Below are positions 7,775 to 16,138 of a stretch of DNA of 64,000 nucleotides, one piece after another. This stretch comes from Streptomyces sp. NBC_01485 (GTDB taxonomy: Bacteria; Actinomycetota; Actinomycetes; Streptomycetales; Streptomycetaceae). The notes under the pieces were generated by a model. It did no database searches and was not told the DNA's origin. It was given only the letters and a program-made list of their open reading frames with translations. The position numbers and the translations under genes were made by a program. Location of the stretch: contig NZ_CP109435.1 of assembly GCF_036227125.1 (NCBI RefSeq), positions 5,704,001 through 5,768,000 on the forward strand, written 5' to 3'. Every line of letters starts with the position of its first letter. Within the stretch, counting starts at the first letter, position 1.

Positions 7775-7897
7775 GTTGGGGGTCTCTCCTCTGGGGGAGT
7801 TTGAGGACGAGGCCCCTTAAGGGCCGAAGCGGGGGTCTGGGGGCGGCAGCCCCCAGGGACGGGGCGGGAACGGGTAGGGGCGGCGGGGGCGAAAAAC
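7775..7897. repeat. Streptomyces-style dispersed intergenic repeat
   Basis: The stretch between regulator and kinase holds GAGTTTGAGGACGAGG, GGGGGTCTGGGGGC and GGGTAGGGGCGGCGGGGGCG. This wording is familiar from many Streptomyces intergenic regions (from memory, not searched). A hairpin CTGGGGGC (7838-7845), loop GGCA, GCCCCCAG (7850-7857) sits at its centre. It fills most of the 356-base stretch 7547-7902, which otherwise shows no gene; it may also terminate kinase transcription. Confidence 0.55.
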
Positions 7898-7902
7898 CGC
7901 CC

Positions 7903-9336
7903 TCAGACCCCCTCCGCCCGCCAGGGCAACTCCGCGGTCACCCGAGTAGGCCCGCCCACCGGCGAATCCACCACCAGAATCCCGTCCACCGCATCCAACC
8001 GCCCCGCAAGCCCAGCCAACCCCGACCCCCCGCCGGAGGCGCCCGCTCCGCCCACCCCGTCATCCACGACCTGCAACATCAACCGCTCCTCCACCCGCCA
8101 CACATCGACAGCAGCCGACCGCGCCCCGCTGTGCTTGCTGATGTTCTGCAGCAGCTCGGAGACGGTGAAGTACGCGATCCCCTCGATCGCCGGCGCCGGC
8201 CGCTCCACCAGATCCACCTCCACCCGCACCGGCACCACACACCGCGACGCCACCGCCGACAGCGCCGCGTCCAGTCCCCGGTCCGTCAGCACCGCCGGAT
8301 GAATCCCGCGCGCCAGATCCCGCAGCTCCTGCAACGCCGTCTTCACCTCACCGTGCGCCTCGTTCACCATCCGCGCCGCCGCCTGCGGATCCTCCCGCAG
8401 CTTCTCCTTCGCCAGCCCCAGATCCATCGCCAGCGCCACCAGCCGGGCCTGCGCCCCGTCATGCAGATCACGCTCGATGCGGCGCAGATCGGCGGCCGCC
8501 GTGTCCACCACGACCCCCCGGTCCGACTCCAGCTCCACCACCCGCGCCCCCAGCGACGACGGCCCCAGCAGCCCGTGCACCAGCAGCCGGTCCACCGTCG
8601 TCAGCGCCCGCACGATCCACGGCGTGGCCAGCGTGATCAGCAGCCCCACCAGCGCCGTCACGGTGATCTCGAACGGGTTGTCGAGGTAGACACTGTGCTG
8701 CTCGTCGCCGTAGAGCTGAAGCCCGCCCTGACCGCCGTACATCGGGAAGAGCCAGAACCACAGCGGATACGTCAGCATGCTCCAGCCGAACGACCACACG
8801 GTCACGGCGACGCCGAAGGAGAACACCGCCCACGGCAACTGCAGCACCGCGTACAGCACGTTCCGCCACGACGTGCCGTTCTTCAGAACGGCCCCCATCC
8901 ACGCCATCGCGCCCCCGCCCGCCCGCACCCGCAGCGGCTCGGGATCGGCGACCTCCAGCCCGAGCAGCCCGCGCGCCCGCGCCCGCTCCAGCGCCCCGAA
9001 GCCACGGCAGGCGGCCAGTCCCGCCGCCAGCACCGGGATACCGAGGAACGTCACCAGCAGACCCGCGCCCAGCGACAGCATCGTGACCGCGAAGGAGAAC
9101 AGCACGACGCCGATCGGCAGACCGAGCAGGACGTACAGCAGCTCACCCCAGTGGCGCGCGGTGAGCGGCTCCCGCAGCCCCGCCGGCAACCGACGCCGAC
9201 GTTCCCCGCCCCGACGCCCGTACTCGTCGTACTCGCTGTGGCGCTGCTCGTGCCGCTCGTACTGTCCGTACTGTCCGTGCTGCTCGTACTGCGTGGCCAT
9301 CGGCGCGGTCCGTTCCACTCGTCGGTCCCTGCTCAT
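7903..9336 (-). CDS. Sensor histidine kinase, NarL-partner type (HisKA_3), first of two paralogs
   Basis: 477 residues. After an Arg/Tyr/Gln-rich N-terminal tail (residues 1-55) comes a sensor region with four hydrophobic segments (about 64-110 and 160-255). The dimerisation/phosphoacceptor box is ERDLHDGAQARLVALAMDLG (His near residue 288), and the ATPase domain has the N-box TVSELLQNISKHSGA, DDGVGG, and a Gly-rich box GSGLAGLAGRLDAVDG. It should autophosphorylate at the membrane and pass phosphate to the regulator encoded next (7546-6887). It shares long stretches with the second kinase at 9479-10726, so the two arose by duplication. The start is uncertain: ATG at 9336 or ATG at 9300; neither has a strong ribosome-binding site. 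Confidence 0.88.
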   Translation of the reverse strand: MSRDRRVERTAPMATQYEQHGQYGQYERHEQRHSEYDEYGRRGGERRRRLPAGLREPLTARHWGELLYVLLGLPIGVVLFSFAVTMLSLGAGLLVTFLGIPVLAAGLAACRGFGALERARARGLLGLEVADPEPLRVRAGGGAMAWMGAVLKNGTSWRNVLYAVLQLPWAVFSFGVAVTVWSFGWSMLTYPLWFWLFPMYGGQGGLQLYGDEQHSVYLDNPFEITVTALVGLLITLATPWIVRALTTVDRLLVHGLLGPSSLGARVVELESDRGVVVDTAAADLRRIERDLHDGAQARLVALAMDLGLAKEKLREDPQAAARMVNEAHGEVKTALQELRDLARGIHPAVLTDRGLDAALSAVASRCVVPVRVEVDLVERPAPAIEGIAYFTVSELLQNISKHSGARSAAVDVWRVEERLMLQVVDDGVGGAGASGGGSGLAGLAGRLDAVDGILVVDSPVGGPTRVTAELPWRAEGV

Positions 9337-9434
9337 CTCAGCGCGGAGCTGTCGATCCGTACCGCCAACCCTCCTCGCCGGCGGGCCCGCGGACCATGCG
9401 GTCCGTCGGCGTCTTGAACGGGGGGTTTTCCCTA

Positions 9435-9485
9435 CCTCCCGCGCTCACCGGGCCTCCCGCGCTCACCGGGCCTCCCGCTCACCGG
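9435..9485. repeat. 18-bp direct repeat at the end of the second kinase gene
   Basis: CCTCCCGCGCTCACCGGG occurs at 9435-9452 and again exactly at 9453-9470. A shortened third copy (9471-9485) runs into the stop codon of the upstream kinase gene at 9479. It lies between the two kinase genes. Confidence 0.75.
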
Positions 9486-10726
9486 CTCGGAAGCTCACCG
9501 GCTCCCCGGTCCCGCCAGGGCAGTTCCGCGGTCACCGTCGTGGGACCCCCCACCGGCGATGCCACGACGAAGATCCCGTCGACGGCGTCCAGCCGCTCAG
9601 CCAGCCCCCGCATCCCCGTCCCGCCGTCGAGCCGCGCCCCGCCCCGGCCGTCGTCCCACACCTGGACGAGCAGCCGGTCGTCCGCCCGCCACACCTCGAC
9701 CGACGCCGACCGCGCCCCGCTGTGCTTGCTGACGTTCTGCAGCAGCTCGGAGACGGTGAAGTAGGCGATGCCCTCGATGGCCGGCGCCGGTCGGGACGGC
9801 AGGTCGGCGGTCACCTTCACCGGCACCGTGCAGCGCGAGGCCACCGAGGACAGCGCCGCGTCCAGCCCCCGGTCGGTCAGGACAGCCGGATGGATCCCGC
9901 GCGCGAGGTCCCGCAGCTCCTGCAACGCGAGCTTCACCTCGCCGTGAGCCTCCTCCACCATCGCCGCCACGACGTCGTCGGCCTGCCCCTCCAGCAGCTT
10001 CTCCTTCGCCAGCCCCAGCCCCATCGCCAGATTCACCAGCCGGGCCTGCGCCCCGTCGTGCAGATCACGCTCGATGCGCCGCAGATCGGCGGCCGCCGTG
10101 TCAACCACGACCCCCCGGTCCGACTCCAGCTCCGCGATCCGCCGCTCCAACTCGTCGGACGGGGACAGCAGGCCCCGCACCATCGCCCGGTCCGCGTTGG
10201 TCAGCCCGCGCGCCAGAAACGGCAGCACCGGCCACAGCACGAACAGCGACGGCACGACCACGCTGAATGTCAGCACCCCCCACGGCAGCCGCACCAGGTC
10301 GTACAGCACCGTGCGCCAGGCCACCGGATCCTTCAGCATCAGCCACATCCGCTGCAGGGGACCGCCCGCCCTGCGCAGCGGCAGCGGGCTCGGCTCGTCG
10401 ATCCGCAGCCCGAGCAGCCGACGCGCCCGCGCCCGCTCGAACCGGCCCATCAGCCGCGCCCCGGCCAGCCCGAGCGCCAGCAACGGGAACCCGACCACGG
10501 TGATGGTCAGCGCGGCCTCGGCGACGATCACCGTCATCACATAGGTGAACCCGATCAACGACATCGGCAGATTCAGCAGAAGATGCGCGATCTCCTTCCA
10601 CGTCTGCGCGTCGTAGGCGAAGCGGACGGGGGGCGGCCGATCGTCGTCGTGCCCCGATCCACCCTGGCGGGAGGAGGACGAAGAGGAGGAGGATGGCGGG
10701 GAAGAGGCGGAGTGGGAAGCGGTCAT
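9479..10726 (-). CDS. Sensor histidine kinase, NarL-partner type (HisKA_3), second paralog
   Basis: 415 residues from ATG 10726 (an in-frame GTG at 10771 is the alternative). A Ser-rich and Asp-rich N-terminus is followed by paired hydrophobic segments (about residues 45-95 and 140-185), then ELESDRGVVVDTAAADLRRI and the phosphoacceptor box ERDLHDGAQARLVNLAMGLG. ATPase boxes are TVSELLQNVSKHSGA, WDDGRGG and TGMRGLAERLDAVDG. The catalytic half is nearly the same as the neighbouring kinase, including at DNA level (8450-8545 versus 10060-10135), while the sensor half has diverged. Two kinases with one regulator suggest two signals feeding one output. It diverges from nuoA. Confidence 0.88.
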   Translation of the reverse strand: MTASHSASSPPSSSSSSSSRQGGSGHDDDRPPPVRFAYDAQTWKEIAHLLLNLPMSLIGFTYVMTVIVAEAALTITVVGFPLLALGLAGARLMGRFERARARRLLGLRIDEPSPLPLRRAGGPLQRMWLMLKDPVAWRTVLYDLVRLPWGVLTFSVVVPSLFVLWPVLPFLARGLTNADRAMVRGLLSPSDELERRIAELESDRGVVVDTAAADLRRIERDLHDGAQARLVNLAMGLGLAKEKLLEGQADDVVAAMVEEAHGEVKLALQELRDLARGIHPAVLTDRGLDAALSSVASRCTVPVKVTADLPSRPAPAIEGIAYFTVSELLQNVSKHSGARSASVEVWRADDRLLVQVWDDGRGGARLDGGTGMRGLAERLDAVDGIFVVASPVGGPTTVTAELPWRDRGAGELPSR

Positions 10727-10871
10727 ACGGGTTAGCGTGCCGCCCCGCGCGGCGTCGCGCCATGAGGTCACCCGCCTCTGTCCCCTGGGGAAAACCCCCG
10801 TACCGCACCCCGAGGCGTGACGGGCTGCTTACCGCCCCTTTATCAGGGCCTAGACTCCCGTCCGTACAGAT

Positions 10872-10930
10872 CGTCGAAGACGCGAAGACGCCGAGACGCC
10901 AAGACGCTGAGGTCGAAGACGCTGAGGTCA
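10872..10930. repeat. Short tandem repeat in the nuoA leader
   Basis: Imperfect copies of GAAGACGCTGAGGTC and GAGACGCCAAGACGC follow each other just before the nuoA ribosome-binding site. They lie in the untranslated leader, because the nuoA start is GTG 10949. Confidence 0.6.
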
Positions 10931-10948
10931 GGGAGCGAGGGAGCGGAC

Positions 10949-11344
10949 GTGCGGGAACCGACCGTCGAAGTCGCGGCGGACTACTTCCAGTCCTATTCCG
11001 TCGTCGGACTGCTCGCCGCCGTCGGCGTGCTGTTCGTCGCCGTCGCCTTCGGCGCGGGACGCCTCCTGCGCCCGGTGGTCCCCACCCCCGAGAAGCTCCT
11101 GACGTACGAGTGCGGCGTCGACCCCGTCGGCGAGGGCTGGGCCCACACCCAGGTCCGCTACTACGTCTACGCCTTCCTCTACGTGATCTTCGCGGTCGAC
11201 TCGATCTTCCTCTTCCCCTGGGCGACGGTGTTCGCCCGGGACGGATACGGCGCGACGACGCTCGTCGAGATGTTCATCTTCCTCGGCTTCCTGACCGTGG
11301 GCCTGCTGTACGCATACAAGAAGGGCGTCCTGACATGGACGTGA
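10949..11344 (+). CDS. nuoA: NADH-quinone oxidoreductase-like subunit A (partial complex I cluster)
   Basis: 131 residues with three transmembrane helices: YSVVGLLAAVGVLFVAVAFG, YAFLYVIFAVDSIFLFPWAT and MFIFLGFLTVGLLYAYKKG. KLLTYECGVDPVGEGW and R-Y-Y are the NuoA signature between helices 1 and 2. The start is GTG 10949 with AGGGAG five bases upstream. NuoA links the membrane arm to the peripheral arm of complex I. It is the first gene of a ten-gene run nuoABCHIJKLMN. Its last codons overlap the nuoB start by ten bases. Confidence 0.95.
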   Translation: MREPTVEVAADYFQSYSVVGLLAAVGVLFVAVAFGAGRLLRPVVPTPEKLLTYECGVDPVGEGWAHTQVRYYVYAFLYVIFAVDSIFLFPWATVFARDGYGATTLVEMFIFLGFLTVGLLYAYKKGVLTWT

Positions 11345-12072
11345 CCCCAGACGTGCCTTCCGCAGAAACGACGTCCGCAGATGTGATGTCCTCGGGAGCG
11401 AGGCTCTCGGAAGCGACGTCCTCCGAGCCGGTGCTGCTGCCCGAGCCGAAGCGCCTGGGCGTCCTGTCCCGCCTCGCCCCCGAACCCATGAAGGTGGTCC
11501 TGAACTGGGGCCGCCGCTACTCGCTCTGGGTCTTCAACTTCGGCCTCGCCTGCTGCGCGATCGAGTTCATCGCCGCCTCGATGGCCCGCCACGACTTCAT
11601 CCGCCTCGGCGTGATCCCGTTCGCACCCGGCCCGCGCCAGGCCGACCTGATGGTCGTCTCCGGCACGGTCACGGACAAGATGGCCCCGGCCGTGAAACGC
11701 CTCTACGAGCAGATGCCCGAGCCGAAGTACGTCATCTCCTTCGGCGCCTGCAGCAACTGCGGCGGCCCCTACTGGGACTCCTACTCCGTGACGAAGGGCG
11801 TCGACCAGATCATCCCGGTGGACGTCTACGTACCGGGCTGCCCCCCGCGCCCGGAGGCGCTGCTCCAGGGCATCCTCAAGCTCCAGGAAAAGATCGCGCG
11901 CGAGTCCCTGAACGAGCGCTACAGCACCCCCGCCTCCCGCCCGACCACCCCCTCCCGCCCGTCGACAGCGGCTTTGCAAAGCGGCCTGGTGCAGGCACCG
12001 CAGCCGCCGCAGTCGCCACAGCCGCTCCCGACCGAGTCTCCTTCGGCACCGGGGGAGGGGGAGGGCCGATGA
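11335..12072 (+). CDS. nuoB: NADH-quinone oxidoreductase-like subunit B
   Basis: 245 residues. The core carries all four N2 [4Fe-4S] ligands: the tandem cysteines in GLACCAIEF, one in GACSNCGGPYWDSY, and one in YVPGCPPRPEALLQGI. Both ends are longer than in housekeeping NuoB (about 160-180 residues): an N-terminal Ser/Thr/Glu-rich leader of about 35 residues, and a C-terminal Pro/Ser/Gln-rich tail of about 50 after NERYSTPASRP. Cluster N2 normally hands electrons to quinone at the NuoB/NuoD interface, but no nuoD is present in this cluster. ATG 11335 overlaps nuoA; the end overlaps nuoC by four bases. Confidence 0.95.
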   Translation: MDVTPDVPSAETTSADVMSSGARLSEATSSEPVLLPEPKRLGVLSRLAPEPMKVVLNWGRRYSLWVFNFGLACCAIEFIAASMARHDFIRLGVIPFAPGPRQADLMVVSGTVTDKMAPAVKRLYEQMPEPKYVISFGACSNCGGPYWDSYSVTKGVDQIIPVDVYVPGCPPRPEALLQGILKLQEKIARESLNERYSTPASRPTTPSRPSTAALQSGLVQAPQPPQSPQPLPTESPSAPGEGEGR

Positions 12073-13535
12073 GCACGGTCGGCTGGCTTCCAGCCCCCGC
12101 CGAGGAACTCTTCGGCCCCCGGGCCGCGGCCGAGGAGTCGTACGACGTCCTGACGGTGGACGTCCCCCCGGGCTCCTGGACCGCCGCCCTGCGCGTGGCC
12201 CGCGACCGCCTGACCTGCACCTACTTCGACTGGTTGAGCGCGGTCGACGAACCCGGCACGGGCTTCCGGATCTCGGCCCACGTGGTGGCCCTGTCCCCGG
12301 TCCGCCGCCTCCTCGTGCGCACGACGATCCCGCACGAGGCACCGACCCTCGCCTCCGCCGTCGACGTCTACGCCGGCGCCGCCTGGCACGAACGCGAGAC
12401 GCACGAAATGTTCGGCGTCACCTTCGAAGGCCACCCCGCCCTGAACCACCTCCTCCTCCCCGACACCTTCGAAGGCCACCCCCTGCGCAAGGACTTCGTC
12501 CTGGCCGCCCGCGTAGCCAAGGCCTGGCCCGGAGCAAAGGAACCCGGCGAGTCCGAACACGGCGCCCCCAAGCGCCGCCAAATGCTCCCCCCAGGCGTCC
12601 CCGACCCCAACGAATGGGGCCCCCTGAAGGGCCAACTCCCCCCGGCCCTGACCCGCCCCACCCGAGCAGCAGCAGGCCGCACACCAGGCGACCGCCCGAC
12701 CCGCCGCCCGACGACAACACCGGCCACGCCGGCGACCGAGCCGACCGCAACGACTCCGCCGACCGCAACGACTCCGCCGACCGCCTCGACTCCGGGAACC
12801 CCGGCCGCCCCGGCAGGCCCCCGCCGAGCCCGAAGCGCAAGCGCAGGCTCGGCGTCACAGCGGACGGCGGCCCCGGAGCCCGCAGATAGTGCGGGAGCCG
12901 CAGGAGCCGCAGGAGCTGCGGGAGCTGCGGGCGCCGCAGGAGCCAGGGGAGCTAGGGGAGCCGCACGAGCCGAGAACGCCACGGACGCGGAGCCCACCGC
13001 TCCCGAACCGACCCCGCAGCCCCCAGCAGCCCCGCGCCGCGCACGCAGCGCCTCCCAGGGCTCGGCCTCCCAGCACACCCAGCCCCCGACGACCTCCCCC
13101 GACACCCCCACGCCCCCCCGAAGCTCCGACGCCCCGTGGCACCACGCCCGCCCAGCATTCGACGAGTCGGAGCCGGAGTCAAAGTCGGAGCCGGAGCCGG
13201 AGTCGGAGTCGAAGCCGACCCTGGGCGAGAAGCGGGAGCAGGAGCACGAGCAGGAGCAGGAGCAGGAGCAGAAGGCGAAAACGGCCCCGAGACAGCAGCC
13301 CGAGCCAAACTCCGAGCCGGATCCCGAGCCCGCGTCGGCAGCCCAACCCAAGCCAGCTCCGCACCGAACCACGCCCGAGCAGCTGGCCACAGTCAAGAAG
13401 CCGTCGCCCACCGAAGGCACCGAAGGCACAGCCGACGCCGAAGGCACAGCCGACACGGACAGCGACACCGACGCCGAAGGCACCGCCGCCCCCGACCGCC
13501 CCGCCCCCGAAGACCCCACAGGAGGCCAGCAGTGA
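12069..13535 (+). CDS. nuoC: NADH-quinone oxidoreductase-like subunit C with a very long disordered tail
   Basis: 488 residues; ordinary NuoC is about 180-250. The first 185 residues form the 30-kDa domain: YFDWLSAVDEPGTGFRISAH, then the signature HERETHEMFGVTFEGHPALN and LPDTFEGHPLRKDF. About 300 residues of low complexity follow: Thr/Pro blocks (PTATTPPTATTPP), a Gly-Ala-Ala run, duplicated RRARSASxGSASQ blocks, and Ser-Glu-Pro, Glu-Gln and Thr-Glu-Gly repeats. The tail keeps the reading frame and third-position GC, so it is probably translated. It could be a tether or an interaction arm; no function is known to me. ATG 12069 overlaps the nuoB stop; the stop overlaps the nuoH start. Confidence 0.92.
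   Translation: MSTVGWLPAPAEELFGPRAAAEESYDVLTVDVPPGSWTAALRVARDRLTCTYFDWLSAVDEPGTGFRISAHVVALSPVRRLLVRTTIPHEAPTLASAVDVYAGAAWHERETHEMFGVTFEGHPALNHLLLPDTFEGHPLRKDFVLAARVAKAWPGAKEPGESEHGAPKRRQMLPPGVPDPNEWGPLKGQLPPALTRPTRAAAGRTPGDRPTRRPTTTPATPATEPTATTPPTATTPPTASTPGTPAAPAGPRRARSASAGSASQRTAAPEPADSAGAAGAAGAAGAAGAAGARGARGAARAENATDAEPTAPEPTPQPPAAPRRARSASQGSASQHTQPPTTSPDTPTPPRSSDAPWHHARPAFDESEPESKSEPEPESESKPTLGEKREQEHEQEQEQEQKAKTAPRQQPEPNSEPDPEPASAAQPKPAPHRTTPEQLATVKKPSPTEGTEGTADAEGTADTDSDTDAEGTAAPDRPAPEDPTGGQQ
12890..12960. repeat. 9-bp tandem repeat in nuoC encoding Gly-Ala-Ala
   Basis: Repeated units such as GGAGCCGCA and GGAGCTGCG encode about eight Gly-Ala-Ala/Gly-Ala-Arg triplets in the NuoC tail. 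Other repeats lie nearby: ACTCCGCCGACCGCAACG copies at 12735-12790 and a GAGCAG run at 13237-13270. All preserve the reading frame. Confidence 0.75.
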
Positions 13536-14500
13536 ACGACGCTCTCGACGTCGCCCTGCGACTCCTGGTCGTCTTCGTCGTCTTCCTCACCTTCCCCCTG
13601 ATCGTCGGTCAGACCGAGCACAAGGTGATGGCCCACATGCAGGGCCGCCTGGGTCCGATGTACGCGGGTGGCTTCCACGGCTGGGCCCAGCTCATCGCGG
13701 ACGGTGTGAAGTTCGCGCAGAAGGAGGACATCGTCCCCGCGGGCGCGGACCGCCGTATCTTCCAGCTCGCCCCTGCCGTAGCCCTCCTCCCGTATCTCCT
13801 CGTTCTCCTCGCCATCCCCGTCGGCCCGGGCGAGGGCGCCGTCGGCCAGGTCCTGGACGCTGGCATCTTCTTCGTGCTCGCCGTGATGGGCGTCGGTGTC
13901 CTCGGCTCCCTCATGGCCGGCTGGGCCAGTGCCAACAAGTTCTCCCTCCTCGGCGGCCTGCGCACCGCCGCTCAACTCCTCGCCTACGAACTTCCGATGC
14001 TGCTCACCGCCGCCTCGGTCGCGATGGCGGCCGGCACGGTCTCCCTGCCCGGCATCGTCGACGCCTTCGAGTGGTGGTGGCTGCCCTGGCAGATCACCGG
14101 CGCGATCGTCTTCTTCGTCGCCGGCCTCGCCGAACTCCAGCGCCCGCCCTTCGACATGCCCGTCGCCGACTCGGAGATCATCTTCGGCGCGTACACCGAG
14201 TACACCGGTCTGCGGTTCGCCCTCTTCCTCCTCGCCGAGTACGCCGGAATCGTCGTCCTGTGCGGCCTGACCACCGTCCTCTTCCTGGGCGGCTGGCACG
14301 GCCCCTGGGGCGCCGACGGCCTCGGCTGGGTCTGGACCCTCCTCAAGTCGGCCGTCCTCGCCTTCGTCGTGATCTGGCTCCGCGTCACCTACCCCCGCCT
14401 GCGCGAGGACCAGCTCCAGAAGCTGTCCTGGACGCTCCTCGTTCCCCTCTCCCTCGCCCAGATCGCCGTCACCGGCGTCGTCAAGGTGGTGATCCAGTAA
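13532..14500 (+). CDS. nuoH: NADH-quinone oxidoreductase-like subunit H
   Basis: 322 residues with about eight transmembrane helices, the normal NuoH size. Family markers are ERKVMAHMQGR-like EHKVMAHMQGRLGPMYAGGFHG, QLIADGVKFAQKEDIVP, LAGWASANKFSLLGGLR, and AELQRPPFDMPVADSEIIFGAYTEYTG (split here by description only). NuoH forms the quinone-chamber floor and couples the peripheral arm to proton pumping. I start it at GTG 13532 because GGAGG lies six bases upstream and the product begins at the first helix; earlier starts would read through the nuoC repeats in another frame. It overlaps the nuoC stop by four bases. Confidence 0.95.
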   Translation: MNDALDVALRLLVVFVVFLTFPLIVGQTEHKVMAHMQGRLGPMYAGGFHGWAQLIADGVKFAQKEDIVPAGADRRIFQLAPAVALLPYLLVLLAIPVGPGEGAVGQVLDAGIFFVLAVMGVGVLGSLMAGWASANKFSLLGGLRTAAQLLAYELPMLLTAASVAMAAGTVSLPGIVDAFEWWWLPWQITGAIVFFVAGLAELQRPPFDMPVADSEIIFGAYTEYTGLRFALFLLAEYAGIVVLCGLTTVLFLGGWHGPWGADGLGWVWTLLKSAVLAFVVIWLRVTYPRLREDQLQKLSWTLLVPLSLAQIAVTGVVKVVIQ

Positions 14501-14502
14501 CC

Positions 14503-15063
14503 ATGGCCCCCCTTCCCGGTAGTGGCCTCGCCAAAGGCCTGGCCGTCACCCTCCGTACGATGACGCGCAAGTCCGTCACCGCGCAGTACCCGGACGCCCA
14601 GCCCGACCTCCCGCCCCGCAGCCGAGGCGTGATCGGACTGTTCGAGGAGAACTGCACGGTCTGCATGCTGTGCGCCCGAGAGTGCCCCGACTGGTGCATC
14701 TACATCGACTCCCACAAGGAGACGGTCCCGGCCGCCGCCCCGGGGGGCCGCGAGCGCAGCCGCAACGTCCTCGACCGCTTCGCCATCGACTTCGCCCTGT
14801 GCATGTACTGCGGTATCTGCATCGAGGTCTGTCCTTTCGACGCCCTGTTCTGGTCCCCGGAGTTCGAGTACGCCGAGACCGACATCCTCGAACTCACCCA
14901 CGAACGCGACAAGCTCCGCGAGTGGATGTGGACGGTCCCGGCCCCGCCCGCCCTCGACCCCGCCGCCGAGGAGCCGAAGGAGATCGCGGCCGCCCGCAAG
15001 ACGGCCGAGAAGCTGGCGGCGGCCAAGGCCGAGCCGGACGAAGCCCAGGGAGGATCATCGTGA
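14503..15063 (+). CDS. nuoI: NADH-quinone oxidoreductase-like subunit I (2x[4Fe-4S] ferredoxin-like)
   Basis: 186 residues. It holds two classic cluster-binding motifs: CTVCMLCARECP (about residues 52-63) and CMYCGICIEVCPFDA (about 100-114), for clusters N6a and N6b, which relay electrons to N2 in NuoB. The amphipathic N-terminus and the basic segment before the first motif fit attachment to the membrane arm. The Glu/Ala/Lys-rich C-terminal tail is typical of actinobacterial NuoI. ATG 14503 is two bases after the nuoH stop; the stop overlaps nuoJ. With NuoE, F and G missing, NuoI is the outermost iron-sulfur subunit encoded here, so it could be the entry point for a soluble carrier such as ferredoxin (inference). 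Confidence 0.95.
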   Translation: MAPLPGSGLAKGLAVTLRTMTRKSVTAQYPDAQPDLPPRSRGVIGLFEENCTVCMLCARECPDWCIYIDSHKETVPAAAPGGRERSRNVLDRFAIDFALCMYCGICIEVCPFDALFWSPEFEYAETDILELTHERDKLREWMWTVPAPPALDPAAEEPKEIAAARKTAEKLAAAKAEPDEAQGGSS

Positions 15064-15737
15064 CCCTCGCTCAGGCACCCCACGGCTTCCTTTCCCCGAC
15101 CGGCGTGGAGATCGCCTTCCTCCTCGTCGGCCTGGTCACCTTCGGCGCCGCCCTCGTCACCGTCACCACCAAACAGCTGGTGCACGCCGCCCTGTGGCTC
15201 GTGGTCGCCCTCGGCGGCCTCGCCGTCGAGTACCTCCTGCTCACCGCCGAGTTCATCGCCTGGGTGCAGGTCCTCATCTATGTCGGTTCCGTCGTCGTGC
15301 TCCTCCTCTTCGGTCTGATGCTCACCAAGGCCCCCATCGGCCGCTCCCCGGACGCGGACTCCGGCAACCGCTGGGCCGCCCTCACGGTCGCCGTCGCCGC
15401 GGCCGCCGCCCTGATCTGGGTGGTCGTCGACGCCTTCCGAGCCACCTGGATCGACTTGGACGGCCCCGCCGCCGGCTCCACCGAGGTCACCGGAGCGAGC
15501 CTCTTCCAGCACTGGGTCCTCCCCTTCGAGGCCCTCTCCGTCCTCCTCCTCGCGGCACTGGTCGGCGCGATCGTCCTGTCCCGCAAGGCGACGGCGGAGT
15601 CGAGCTCTCCCCCTGTGAACTCCCGAACCACCACCAAGAGTTCCCAGACCGTCACGGAGAGTTCCGAAAATTCCGGGAACCCCTCCTCCGTCCCGGACAC
15701 CCGGAAGAACCCGGCGGAGCAGGAAGGCGCCCACTGA
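15060..15737 (+). CDS. nuoJ: NADH-quinone oxidoreductase-like subunit J
   Basis: 225 residues with five hydrophobic helices, as in NuoJ: IAFLLVGLVTFGAALVTV, LVHAALWLVVALGGLAVEYLL, FIAWVQVLIYVGSVVVLLLF, a fourth at about residue 105 and a fifth near residue 155. The helix-3 segment with I-Y-V-G-S-V-V-V-L (pi-bulge region) is the family marker. The last 50 residues are a Ser/Thr/Asn/Pro tail. GTG 15060 overlaps the nuoI stop (GTGA), with AGGGAGG upstream. Confidence 0.94.
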   Translation: MTLAQAPHGFLSPTGVEIAFLLVGLVTFGAALVTVTTKQLVHAALWLVVALGGLAVEYLLLTAEFIAWVQVLIYVGSVVVLLLFGLMLTKAPIGRSPDADSGNRWAALTVAVAAAAALIWVVVDAFRATWIDLDGPAAGSTEVTGASLFQHWVLPFEALSVLLLAALVGAIVLSRKATAESSSPPVNSRTTTKSSQTVTESSENSGNPSSVPDTRKNPAEQEGAH

Positions 15738-16138
15738 TGCACCTCGCCTATCCCGCCGTCCTCTCCGCCCTCCTCTTCTGCACCGGCCTGTACGGCGTCC
15801 TCGCCCGCCGGAACGCGATCCTGGTCCTGATGTCGGTCGAGCTGATGCTCAACGCCGTCAACCTCAACCTCGTCGCCTTCGACGTCTGGCTCAGCAAAGC
15901 CGCCGAGGAGACCCTGCACTCCGGCCAGGCCCTGACCCTGTTCACCATCGCCATCGCCGCCGCCGAGATCGGCATCGGACTGGCGATCGTCCTCGCCGTC
16001 CACCGCAATCGCGGCACCGCGGACATCGACCGGCTCCGCGACACCGCCGAGGGCCACGAGAACCCCGCCGCCGGCGGCCCCGACAGCGACACCCCCGCGA
16101 CCGGAACGGCCGCCGAGAAGGCTGAGGCCACCGCGTGA
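15737..16138 (+). CDS. nuoK: NADH-quinone oxidoreductase-like subunit K
   Basis: 133 residues. Three transmembrane helices as in NuoK, with the conserved Glu in LVLMSVELMLNAVNLNLVAF and a second Glu in IAIAAAEIGIGLAIVLA, both part of the central proton wire. LFCTGLYGVLARRN is the helix 1-2 loop. The usual length is about 100 residues; the extra 30 are an Ala/Thr/Asp tail. ATG 15737 overlaps the nuoJ stop as TGATG, and the end overlaps nuoL. Confidence 0.95.
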   Translation: MHLAYPAVLSALLFCTGLYGVLARRNAILVLMSVELMLNAVNLNLVAFDVWLSKAAEETLHSGQALTLFTIAIAAAEIGIGLAIVLAVHRNRGTADIDRLRDTAEGHENPAAGGPDSDTPATGTAAEKAEATA

